From: Lutibacter sp.
GTDB taxonomy: Bacteria; Bacteroidota; Bacteroidia; Flavobacteriales; Flavobacteriaceae
Length of the DNA stretch: 21,708 nt
Reading direction: 5' to 3'
NCBI GenBank assembly: GCA_003516285.1
Contig: DPCK01000021.1
Location: 62,080-83,787 of the forward strand
A program made the position numbers and the translations under genes. Below, piece by piece: positions 7,784-14,534 of this stretch. Position 1 is the first letter of the stretch. Each line of letters opens with the position of its first letter. Below the pieces are notes generated by a model. The model was not told where the DNA came from, made no database searches, and saw nothing but the letters and a program-made list of their open reading frames with translations.

Positions 7784-8483
7784 CATAAACACAAAAGAAC
7801 GAAGCACCCAAATTGAATTGATGGACGATTTTTCGGTGGAAGGAAATTTGCTTCGCGAGTCGCTGGATTCGTTGGCAAATATCAATAAGTGGCTTGGCGG
7901 CAATTTTGTCACTTTAAACGGACTTAAAAAAGTTTTGAAAAAGCACGATAAAAGCAAACCAATTACGATGTTGGATATGGGTTGCGGGAATGGTGATATG
8001 TTACGTGAAGTAGCCAAATTTGGCAAAAAAACGGGGTATAATTTCAATTTAATTGGGATTGATGCCAACCAATACACTATAGATTATGCTGCGGAATTAA
8101 GCGTCAATTATCCGGAAATCAGTTATTTAAAACAAGATGTTTTTTCTGATGAGTTTCAAAATCTTCACTATGATTTGGTTTTGGCTACCTTGTTTTTGCA
8201 TCATTTTAATGAAGATGACATTGTGAAATTGCTGGCGCCCATCTTAAAAAAGGCAAGGTTGGGCATTGTGGTAAACGATTTAAACAGAAGTAAAATCGCC
8301 TATTATCTTTTTAGTTTTTTGTGCCTGTTCATCAAAAACAAGATGACCAAAGAAGATGGTTTGATTTCGATATTAAAGGCTTTCAAAAAAGAAGATTTAG
8401 AAAGAATCACCCAAAAGTTACATGCAAAAAGCACAATTCAATGGAAATGGGCTTTTAGGTATCAATGGATAATACAAAAATAA
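7773..8483 (+). CDS. SAM-dependent methyltransferase of the PKS operon
   Basis: A 236-residue class I methyltransferase. The SAM-binding motif I is TMLDMGCGNGDMLREV (about 65-80), an acidic residue ends strand 2 (LIGIDAN, about 92-98), and YDLVLATLFLHHF (about 130-142) forms the motif II region. The start overlaps the flavoprotein gene by 11 bases, and its stop abuts the PKS start codon, so coupled translation is likely. By analogy with SrsB of Streptomyces and BpsB of Bacillus, which methylate products of type III PKSs, it probably methylates the phenolic or pyrone product. The substrate is inferred from context only. Confidence 0.88.
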   Translation: MNFNINTKERSTQIELMDDFSVEGNLLRESLDSLANINKWLGGNFVTLNGLKKVLKKHDKSKPITMLDMGCGNGDMLREVAKFGKKTGYNFNLIGIDANQYTIDYAAELSVNYPEISYLKQDVFSDEFQNLHYDLVLATLFLHHFNEDDIVKLLAPILKKARLGIVVNDLNRSKIAYYLFSFLCLFIKNKMTKEDGLISILKAFKKEDLERITQKLHAKSTIQWKWAFRYQWIIQK

Positions 8484-9536
8484 ATGAGCGTTAAAATAAC
8501 GGCCGTCGCCAAACAACTTCCGCAATTTACCCGAACTACGGAAGAAATAATTCCGATGCTGAGAGTTTGGTTAAGCGGACAGGAAACACGTTTTCAAAGA
8601 AAAGTGTTGAAAATATTTGAAAATGCCGGAGTGGAAAAACGCTATTCCATTATGGATGCGCACGAGGTGTTTTTAAACACTTCTTTTGAAGAAAAAAATG
8701 ATATTTATGTGCGTGAATCTATAAAAGTTGCTGAAGGTGCCTTAAAAAAAGTATTGGAAAAAGCCGCTTTAAATCCGCAGGATATTGACTATATTATTAC
8801 GGTAAGCTGCACCGGAATTATGATTCCGTCCATAGATGCATACCTCATCAACAAGCTGCAAATGCGGCAAGACATTGTTCGTTTGCCGGTGACCGAAATG
8901 GGATGCGCAGCGGGCGTTTCAGGCATTATTTATGCGAATAATTTTTTAAAGGCAAACCCAAATAAAAGAGCCGTGGTGATTGCTGTGGAGTCGCCGACTT
9001 CTACCTTTCAGCTCGATGATTTTTCGATGGCAAATATTGTGAGCGCCGCAATTTTTGGCGATGGCGCGGCTTGCGTTGTGTTGTCTTCTTATGAAGAAGA
9101 TGAAGGTCCGAAAATTTTAGACGAAGCGATGTACCACTTTTTTGATGCCGAAAAAATGATGGGATTTAAGCTTACCAATTCCGGATTGCAAATGATTTTG
9201 GACAAGGCAGTTCCGGAAACCATTGCGGCGCATTTTCCAAAAATTGTGTATCCGTTTTTAGAAAAAAATAAGAAGAACATTCAGGATGTTGATCATCTTA
9301 TTTTTCATCCCGGCGGCAAAAAGATTGTACAAACTGTTGAAGAACTTTTTGGTTCACAAGGCAAAAATATTGATGCCACAAAAGAAGTTTTAAAATTGTA
9401 CGGCAATATGTCGAGCGCCACGGTGTTATATGTTTTAGAGCGATTTATGGATGAAAAATTGCCGAAAGGCGACATTGGTCTGATGTTGAGTTTTGGACCT
9501 GGCTTTTCAGCGCAAACAGTGTTATTGGAATGGTAA
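8484..9536 (+). CDS. Type III polyketide synthase (chalcone synthase-like)
   Basis: A 350-residue homodimeric ketosynthase that extends an acyl starter with malonyl units and cyclises the chain. The catalytic triad is visible: Cys141 in EMGCAAGVSG, His275 in LIFHPGGKK and Asn308 in LYGNMSSATVL. These match Cys164, His303 and Asn336 of chalcone synthase. FGDGAACVVL (191-200) and the C-terminal GPG loop (SFGPGFSAQTVLLEW) are also family hallmarks. The length is typical. It starts directly at the methyltransferase stop and its end overlaps the next gene by 7 nt. Neighbouring fatty-acid-type genes suggest a long acyl starter, hence an alkylresorcinol or alkylpyrone-like product; the chain length and cyclisation mode cannot be read from sequence alone. 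Confidence 0.95.
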   Translation: MSVKITAVAKQLPQFTRTTEEIIPMLRVWLSGQETRFQRKVLKIFENAGVEKRYSIMDAHEVFLNTSFEEKNDIYVRESIKVAEGALKKVLEKAALNPQDIDYIITVSCTGIMIPSIDAYLINKLQMRQDIVRLPVTEMGCAAGVSGIIYANNFLKANPNKRAVVIAVESPTSTFQLDDFSMANIVSAAIFGDGAACVVLSSYEEDEGPKILDEAMYHFFDAEKMMGFKLTNSGLQMILDKAVPETIAAHFPKIVYPFLEKNKKNIQDVDHLIFHPGGKKIVQTVEELFGSQGKNIDATKEVLKLYGNMSSATVLYVLERFMDEKLPKGDIGLMLSFGPGFSAQTVLLEW

Positions 9537-10327
9537 AAGAATTTGAAAATACCCATTTTTGGGCCCTAATTTTGGGCGGTTCCAGCGGATTGGGATTAGC
9601 AACAGGACAGAAATTGGCCAAACATGGCTGTAATATCTGCATCGTTCACCGCGACCGAAAATCGGAATTGCCGGAGATTGAAAAAGCATTTAACTTGCTG
9701 AAAAAAGAAGGTGTTGAGGTTTTGACTTTCAATGTTGACGGCTTAAAAGAAGCAGATCGAAACGTGATTATTTCAACCTTAAAACAACATTTTGGCACTG
9801 CAGGAAAGGTTCGGATTTTTGTGCACAGTGTGGCAAAAGGAAATTTAAAACCGATGGTTTCAGAAGAAAAAACCACCTTAAAAAATGATGATTTTAGGTT
9901 GACCATAGACGCAATGGCCATCAGTTTATACGATTGGACAAGTGCGTTATTTGAAGCAAAATTATTTGCTTCTGACGCGCGAATTGTTAGTTTTACCAGC
10001 GAAGGAAACACCAAAGCTTGGAAAAATTACGCGGCAGTTTCGGCAGCGAAAACAGCGCTTGAAGCCATCACAAGAAATATCGCTTTGGAATTTGCGCCTT
10101 TTGGCATCAAAGCAAACTGCATTCAGGCGGGCGTTACGGACACGGCTTCGTTAAGGGCAATTCCGGGAAGTGAACTTATTAAAGCACATTCGTTGCTGAG
10201 AAATCCGTTTAAGCGATTGACCTTGCCGCAGGATGTTGCCAATGTGGTGTATCTTTTAAGCAAAGATGAAGCGGCGTGGATTAACGGAACCATTATTCCT
10301 GTTGATGGAGGGGAACATATAAGTTGA
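9530..10327 (+). CDS. SDR-family enoyl-ACP reductase, FabI-like
   Basis: A 265-residue short-chain dehydrogenase. The nucleotide-binding region LILGGSSGLGLATG lies near residues 13-26. The catalytic region NYAAVSAAKTALEAITRNIALEF has Tyr and Lys separated by six residues (Y-x6-K). That spacing is characteristic of FabI enoyl reductases rather than the Y-x3-K of classical SDRs. The C-terminal INGTIIPVDGGEHIS is typical of SDRs. The gene overlaps the PKS stop by 7 nt. With the FabZ-like and FabF-like genes downstream it can complete a reductive cycle on the dedicated ACP, although no separate ketoreductase (FabG) is visible in the window. Either the host FabG or this enzyme would have to supply that step. 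Confidence 0.85.
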   Translation: MVKEFENTHFWALILGGSSGLGLATGQKLAKHGCNICIVHRDRKSELPEIEKAFNLLKKEGVEVLTFNVDGLKEADRNVIISTLKQHFGTAGKVRIFVHSVAKGNLKPMVSEEKTTLKNDDFRLTIDAMAISLYDWTSALFEAKLFASDARIVSFTSEGNTKAWKNYAAVSAAKTALEAITRNIALEFAPFGIKANCIQAGVTDTASLRAIPGSELIKAHSLLRNPFKRLTLPQDVANVVYLLSKDEAAWINGTIIPVDGGEHIS

Positions 10328-10330
10328 ATA

Positions 10331-10374
10331 TTAAATATTAAAAGTTTTTTGATTTAAATACTTTTAATATTTAA
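10331..10374 (+). repeat. 14-bp perfect inverted repeat after the reductase gene
   Basis: TTAAATATTAAAAG (10331-10344) pairs perfectly with CTTTTAATATTTAA (10361-10374) across a 16-nt loop, starting 3 nt after the reductase stop. All but two pairs are A:T, so it is a weak hairpin. It could stabilise the upstream mRNA or mark a processing point within the operon. Confidence 0.6.
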
Positions 10375-10439
10375 AACTCGATTTGCGTTAGTGATTACTT
10401 CACTCTCTTTTATTTTTATAGGAGTTCAGTGAACCATGT

Positions 10440-10560
10440 TTGCAGCGGAAATACCGGCTTTGCGAGTTTTGAACCAATAAGGACAGATTGCCACGCTGCG
10501 CTCGCAAAGACGGATTGCAGCGTAAAGCACTACCCGCCAGCCGGGGAACGCCCAAAAAAT
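10440..10560. repeat. GC-rich repeat-like spacer inside the PKS operon
   Basis: Roughly 120 nt, clearly richer in G+C than the flanking DNA, between the reductase and dehydratase genes. It contains repeated words: GATTGC at 10487 and again near 10513, GCTGCGCTCGCAAAGACG, and CCGCCAGCCGGGGAACGCCC. No open frame is convincing. Spacers of this style recur in flavobacterial genomes, which I recall rather than show here. It looks like an inserted intergenic repeat. Confidence 0.45.
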
Positions 10561-10573
10561 AATTGAAAGAATT

Positions 10574-11008
10574 ATGACATCAGCAGAAATTATCGCTTTA
10601 TTGCCTTATCAAAAACCGTTTTTGTTTGTGGATGAACTGACAAGTATATCGGAAAACGGCGTGACGGGAAATTATACTTTTGAAAAAGCGGCGTTTTTTT
10701 ATGAAGGCCATTTTAAAGGCAATCCGGTAACGCCGGGCGTTATTTTAACGGAAGTGATGGCGCAAATTGGCGTGGTTTGTTTGGGAATTTTTTTGCTGAA
10801 GGATGAAATTTTGCAACTTTCAGCACCCAAAATAGCGCTGACATCGAACCAGATCGACTTTTTTTTGCCGGTGTTTCCTGGTGAAAAAGTAACGGTAATT
10901 TCGGAAAAGGAATTCTTCAGATTCAACAAATTGAAATGTAAAGTGCAATTGTTTAATGCCTCTAAAGAGCTGGTTTGCAGAGGATTTATTTCAGGAATGA
11001 TCAAATAA
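10574..11008 (+). CDS. 3-hydroxyacyl-ACP dehydratase, FabZ-like
   Basis: A 144-residue hotdog-fold dehydratase. LLPYQKPFLFVDELTSI (9-25) is the family N-terminus. The active-site helix region FYEGHFKGNPVTPGVILTEVMAQ (42-64) supplies His46 and Glu60, the two catalytic residues of FabZ. The size is normal. It removes water from 3-hydroxyacyl-ACP; in this operon it most likely works on the dedicated ACP. A possible 27-codon frame begins immediately after its stop, followed by the KAS gene, so these genes are co-transcribed. Whether transcription also reads through the 246-nt gap from the reductase is not certain. Confidence 0.92.
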   Translation: MTSAEIIALLPYQKPFLFVDELTSISENGVTGNYTFEKAAFFYEGHFKGNPVTPGVILTEVMAQIGVVCLGIFLLKDEILQLSAPKIALTSNQIDFFLPVFPGEKVTVISEKEFFRFNKLKCKVQLFNASKELVCRGFISGMIK

Positions 11009-11092
11009 ATGAAACGAGCCTTACAATTTTTGATGCATAAAAGAATGATTAATGGCGAACAGCATCTGTTACCGCTAAAAAATAAATTTTAA
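11009..11092 (+). CDS. Possible 27-aa microprotein between fabZ-like and fabF-like genes
   Basis: The ATG begins at the first base after the dehydratase stop and reads MKRALQFLMHKRMINGEQ, then HLLPLKNKF, then TAA, four bases before the KAS start. It is basic and shows no known motif. It could be a translated coupling leader for the KAS gene or chance. Supporting it are perfect stop-start abutment on both sides; against it are its very short length and lack of any recognised family. Confidence 0.3.
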   Translation: MKRALQFLMHKRMINGEQHLLPLKNKF

Positions 11093-11096
11093 ACAG

Positions 11097-12374
11097 ATGA
11101 AAAAAAGGATAGTTATTACAGGTCTTGGCGTGGTTGCCCCGAACGGCGTGGGCATTTCCGATTTTACGGAAGCCATCAAAAGCGGGAAATCGGGCATTCG
11201 GTTTTTTCAGGAATTGCAGGATTTGAATTTTTCCTGCTGCATTGGCGGCATTCCGGTTATTTCAGAAGAGCTGAAGTCGCGCTATTTTACGCCATTGCAA
11301 TTGCGAAATTTCAACAGTTCGGGAATTTTATATGGCTGCATTGCCGGAATGGATGCCTGGAAAGACGCCGGATTTGCCATTGACGCTGACAGTGAGCTGG
11401 ATTTTGACAGCGGGACCATTTTTGGGACGGGAACATCGGGTGTTGATAAATTTCGCGAAGCCATTTATCAATTGGATGCCAAAAACGTAAAACGACTGGG
11501 CAGTACCGTGGTGGTGCAAACCATGGCCAGCGGCATTAGCGCTTATCTTGGCGGCATTTTGGGTTTGGGAAATCAGGTGACCACAAATTCATCGGCCTGC
11601 ACCACGGGAACAGAAGCTATTTTAATGGGCTACGATCGCATTAAAGCAGGAAACGCAAAACGCATGCTGGTGGGCAGCTGCAGTGACGGCGGCCCTTATA
11701 TTTGGGGCGGTTTTGACGCGATGCGCGTGATGACCTACAAACACAACGATTCGCCTGAAAAAGGGTCGCGACCTATGAGCGCAACGGCCTCCGGTTTTGT
11801 TCCCGGAAGCGGTTCAGGTGCATTGGTTTTGGAAAGTCTGGAAAGCGCCGAGGAAAGAGGCGCCACCATTTACGCCGAAATTTTGGGTGGTGCAGTAAAT
11901 TCGGGCGGACAACGGAATGGCGGAACGCTTACGGCGCCAAACCCAGTTGCCGTGCAACATTGCATTACTTCAGCCATTAAAAATGCGGGGATAAAAGCCG
12001 AGGACATTGATGCCATAAACGGACATTTAACGGCAACATCAAAAGATTCTTTGGAAATAGAAAATTGGGCTGCGGCTTTAGGTAGAAAAGGAAAAGATTT
12101 CCCGTATGTCAATTCCTTAAAATCGATGGTTGGCCATTGTTTGGCAGCCGCCGGATCTATAGAAAGCGTTGCCGCAGTTTTACAGTTAAAAGAAGGATTC
12201 CTATTTCCAAATACCAATTGCGAAGACGTGGATCCAACAATTTTGGTTATTATTGATGAAGAAAAAATTCCGAACCAACTATTAAACATCGAATTAAACA
12301 TAATCGCCAAAGCAAGTTTTGGTTTTGGCGATGTAAACGGCTGCGTCATTTTTAAAAAATATAACAACAACTAA
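11097..12374 (+). CDS. 3-oxoacyl-ACP synthase, FabF/KAS II-like
   Basis: A 425-residue condensing enzyme that elongates acyl-ACP with malonyl-ACP. The catalytic triad is Cys168 in TTNSSACTTGTEA, His310 in INGHLTATSKD and His347 in VNSLKSMVGHCLAAAG. The N-terminus KKRIVITGLGVVAPNG and the glycine-rich PGSGSGALVLE segment are standard. The first His motif reads GHLTATS where KAS enzymes usually have aHGTsT, a mild deviation that hints at a specialised subgroup. An active-site cysteine means it is not a chain-length-factor partner. It is followed after 4 nt by its ACP. It probably builds the starter chain for the type III PKS. Confidence 0.93.
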   Translation: MKKRIVITGLGVVAPNGVGISDFTEAIKSGKSGIRFFQELQDLNFSCCIGGIPVISEELKSRYFTPLQLRNFNSSGILYGCIAGMDAWKDAGFAIDADSELDFDSGTIFGTGTSGVDKFREAIYQLDAKNVKRLGSTVVVQTMASGISAYLGGILGLGNQVTTNSSACTTGTEAILMGYDRIKAGNAKRMLVGSCSDGGPYIWGGFDAMRVMTYKHNDSPEKGSRPMSATASGFVPGSGSGALVLESLESAEERGATIYAEILGGAVNSGGQRNGGTLTAPNPVAVQHCITSAIKNAGIKAEDIDAINGHLTATSKDSLEIENWAAALGRKGKDFPYVNSLKSMVGHCLAAAGSIESVAAVLQLKEGFLFPNTNCEDVDPTILVIIDEEKIPNQLLNIELNIIAKASFGFGDVNGCVIFKKYNNN

Positions 12375-12378
12375 AAAT

Positions 12379-12633
12379 ATGGAAAAAGAGGTCTTAATTA
12401 CCGCATTAAAAAAAATAGTGAAACCTTATATTCAGGATGAGGAGGCATTTGAAAATTTATCTGAAAACACCGATTTCATCAAGGACCTTAAAATCAATTC
12501 GGCCAATTTGGTGGATGTTATTTTGGATGTTGAAGATGAATTTGACATTATTGTTGACAATGAGTCCATGGAAAAAATGTTAACGGTAAAAGCGGCGCTG
12601 GAAATTATTGAAACCAAATTAAGCGAAAAATAA
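12379..12633 (+). CDS. Acyl carrier protein of the PKS operon
   Basis: An 84-residue acidic four-helix carrier protein. The phosphopantetheine attachment Ser41 lies in LKINSANLVDVILDVEDEFDI. The usual DSL triplet of primary-metabolism ACPs is NSA here, so it differs from housekeeping AcpP while keeping the serine and the acidic helix II. It lies between the KAS and the phosphopantetheinyl transferase (PPTase start codon directly after its stop). This argues for a dedicated ACP modified by the adjacent PPTase and serving the KAS, dehydratase and reductase of the same operon. Confidence 0.92.
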   Translation: MEKEVLITALKKIVKPYIQDEEAFENLSENTDFIKDLKINSANLVDVILDVEDEFDIIVDNESMEKMLTVKAALEIIETKLSEK

Positions 12634-13215
12634 ATGATTGGAAACGATCTTGTCGATTTAAAACTGGCTGCCAAACAAAGCAATTGGCAGCGGAAAGGTT
12701 TTTTGGACAAGCTTTTTACCCCCGATGAACAAGGATATATTTTAAATTCAGACAATCCGTTTGAAACCGTTTGGCTGTTGTGGAGCATGAAAGAAAGCGC
12801 TTATAAAGCGTATCTTCAAACTCATAACGAGCGTTTTTTTGCGCCTAAAAAATTGGAGTGCAATTTAATTTCAAAAAATAGAGGGACCGTTTTAATAAAC
12901 AATGTGCTGTTTGTAACGGAATCAGAAATTGGTGAAGCATTTATTTATACGGTGGCCTTTACTAAAAATCATGAGAACAAATTTTTAACCGATTGCTTTA
13001 GATTTGAGCACTTGGATTTTAAAAATCAGCAAAGCCAAACCTATCATAAAGTTTTGACGGCATTTGCCAACCAGCTAAAATTTCCAGTTGCGCAATTAAA
13101 AATTGAAAAAAATAATCAAGGCGTTCCGCAACTTTTTTGGGGTGAAATGTTGCTAGAAAATTCCTTTTCGCTTACGCATCATGGGAATTTTGGCGCTTTT
13201 ACCATAGCATTTTAA
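12634..13215 (+). CDS. 4'-phosphopantetheinyl transferase
   Basis: A 193-residue enzyme that moves the phosphopantetheine arm from CoA to the serine of the ACP. The Mg2+-binding motif IGNDLVDL is at the extreme N-terminus (2-9), and the second signature WSMKESAYKAY lies at about 50-60 (W..KES..K). The C-terminal SLTHHGNFGAFTIAF fits the fold. The single-domain size is between AcpS (about 120) and Sfp (about 220). It is the last gene of the operon, with no gap after the ACP. Placement beside the ACP predicts activation of that carrier protein. Confidence 0.9.
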   Translation: MIGNDLVDLKLAAKQSNWQRKGFLDKLFTPDEQGYILNSDNPFETVWLLWSMKESAYKAYLQTHNERFFAPKKLECNLISKNRGTVLINNVLFVTESEIGEAFIYTVAFTKNHENKFLTDCFRFEHLDFKNQQSQTYHKVLTAFANQLKFPVAQLKIEKNNQGVPQLFWGEMLLENSFSLTHHGNFGAFTIAF

Positions 13216-13381
13216 AATCATCTAGGAAATTATTAATATTATAGGCAATGATGGTTTTTGTTATTCCTGAAATAGCATTTATAATAAAACTTCCAATAGA
13301 AATCTTCATTTTTTTGCTATACATCGATATTTTTTCAATAGGAATGGAGTCTTTAAATATCAAAAATTCAAATACGAACAT
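13199..13381 (-). other. Fragment resembling the membrane-anchor part of the TPR histidine kinase
   Basis: A 60-codon minus-strand frame whose middle reads IEKISMYSKKMKISIGSFI. The kinase at 14518-16584 has IEKTEMLSAQKMKISVGSFI at residues 414-433. The DNA agrees too: 29 of 31 bases match between 13284-13314 and 15287-15317. The rest (NAISGITKTIIAY...) is not recognisable. It has no kinase core and ends inside the PPTase gene on the other strand. It looks like a remnant of a second kinase or a short repeat captured in the kinase, not a functional gene. Confidence 0.35.
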
Positions 13382-13409
13382 TGGGTTATCAAAAAAATTC
13401 GTATATTTT
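13381..13409 (+). promoter_or_regulatory. Candidate promoter of the DUF2784-like gene
   Basis: TTG (13381-13383), 18 nt, then TATATTTT (13402-13409), one base from TAnnTTTG. It lies 27 nt before the ATG at 13436 and suggests this gene is transcribed separately from the PKS operon. Confidence 0.5.
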
Positions 13410-13435
13410 TCTCTTTTTAAAATCGATTGAGTAAC

Positions 13436-13816
13436 ATGGAAACCTTTTTTCTTCAGCTATTGAATTACTTATTCTTTGCGTTTCATACCGCATTGATACT
13501 TTTCAATTTACTTGGCTGGCTGTTTCCAAAAACTAAAAAATTGCATTTGATAAGTTTACTGATCACTTTATTTTCTTGGGGAATTATGGGTATTTGGAAA
13601 GGCTTCGGGTACTGTTTTCTAACTGATTGGCACTTTCAGGTATTGCGAAAATTAGGTGAAAGGGATATGCCAAACAGCTATATTTCCTTTTTAACGGAAA
13701 AGTTTACCGGTTGGCTTCCGGATACGGCATTGGTAGATACTTTAACCTTGGTGCTTACGCTTTTGGCATTGCTGTGCGCTATTTGGGTGAATTTTTTCGT
13801 TAAAAAACATGAATAA
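13436..13816 (+). CDS. Small membrane protein, DUF2784-like
   Basis: A 126-residue protein starting METFFLQLLNYLFFAFHTALILFNLLGW. Three hydrophobic stretches lie at about 5-28, 35-52 and 98-120. The central polar part GIWKGFGYCFLTDWHFQVLRKLGERDMPNSYISFLTEKFTG resembles the DUF2784 pattern (a short W.G..Y.C.LT..H...LR..G segment between helices). No catalytic motif is visible. I chose the ATG at 13436; a TTG three codons upstream is less likely. It lies 220 nt after the PPTase and has its own candidate promoter, so membership of the PKS operon is doubtful. Confidence 0.75.
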   Translation: METFFLQLLNYLFFAFHTALILFNLLGWLFPKTKKLHLISLLITLFSWGIMGIWKGFGYCFLTDWHFQVLRKLGERDMPNSYISFLTEKFTGWLPDTALVDTLTLVLTLLALLCAIWVNFFVKKHE

Positions 13817-13856
13817 AATACCACTCATTTTTACTGCTGATTTTAGGGTTTCCTTA

Positions 13857-14534
13857 TTAAATAAAGCCCATTTCCTTCGCTTTTAAAATCAATTCTCGAT
13901 CTTCACAATCCTCAACGTTAAACATTTCTTTAAGTTGTCTTTTTCTTCTTTCAATTCCGGCAATTGACATCGGTAAAACATCAGGAAGATCTTTCATTTT
14001 AGTGCCAATAGACAATTCATGTAATAACTGTCTGTCGATTTTATCCAGTAAATATTCGCTTGAGATTTGCTTTCGCAGTAATTTAATCACCGATTTACTG
14101 TAATATGGCGGGTCGAAAATTACGGTCTTAATCGCTTCAACCAATTCGTCGGTATCGATATCGTTTTTGATTAAAAACCCATCAGGATTTACATTTTTCA
14201 ATATATTTTGAACCCTGTAATTATCATTAAAAGTTGTTGAAATAATTATTTTTGTATTGGGCAGCAGTTGGTTAATTTCTACGCCAATATCTTCTCCCGA
14301 TAAAATTTCTCCATCAGATGAAGGAGGTAATTTGATGTCTAAAAAAATAATATCAAAGCCATTCGATTTTGAAGCAATCGCTATTTTTTGAAGCGCTATG
14401 TCAGAATTTTCTGCAGTTTCAATTTTAAAAGCTGCGTTTTCAATCGCTAAACCGGCATTTTTTAAAGCCATTTTATAGACTTCCAATATGATTGGATGAT
14501 CGTCAATTAATAAAACTTTATAAACTTTTTTCAT
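13857..14534 (-). CDS. Response regulator, NarL/LuxR type
   Basis: A 225-residue cytoplasmic transcription regulator. The receiver domain (1-125) has the acidic pair Asp11-Asp12 in LLIDDHP and the phosphoacceptor Asp66 in DIIFLDIKLPP, with KN near the end of the domain. The C-terminal helix-turn-helix (about 165-215) covers DRQLLHELSIGTKMKDLPDVLPMSIAGIERRKRQLKEMF, a LuxR/GerE-like fold. I chose the ATG at 14534 (MKKVYKVLLIDDHP). It overlaps the histidine kinase end by 17 nt, so the two are translated together and form a two-component pair. The target genes are unknown. Confidence 0.9.
   Translation of the reverse strand: MKKVYKVLLIDDHPIILEVYKMALKNAGLAIENAAFKIETAENSDIALQKIAIASKSNGFDIIFLDIKLPPSSDGEILSGEDIGVEINQLLPNTKIIISTTFNDNYRVQNILKNVNPDGFLIKNDIDTDELVEAIKTVIFDPPYYSKSVIKLLRKQISSEYLLDKIDRQLLHELSIGTKMKDLPDVLPMSIAGIERRKRQLKEMFNVEDCEDRELILKAKEMGFI

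Noticed and set aside
9646..10014. A 122-codon antisense frame inside the enoyl reductase gene
   Set aside because: Antisense to a clear SDR protein; low-complexity translation without motifs.
11870..12370. A 166-codon open frame antisense to the ketosynthase gene
   Set aside because: It mirrors a strongly conserved coding region with all catalytic motifs on the plus strand, and its own translation shows no family features.
6635..13215. Flexirubin/dialkylresorcinol or aryl polyene cluster
   Set aside because: Those pathways use DarA/DarB-type enzymes or several KS/CLF pairs with acyltransferases and exporters. None are seen here, while a true type III PKS is present.
13248..13430. A plus-strand 60-codon hydrophobic frame after the PPTase
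   Set aside because: It is the reverse of the kinase-like fragment; its hydrophobicity follows from the T-rich strand.
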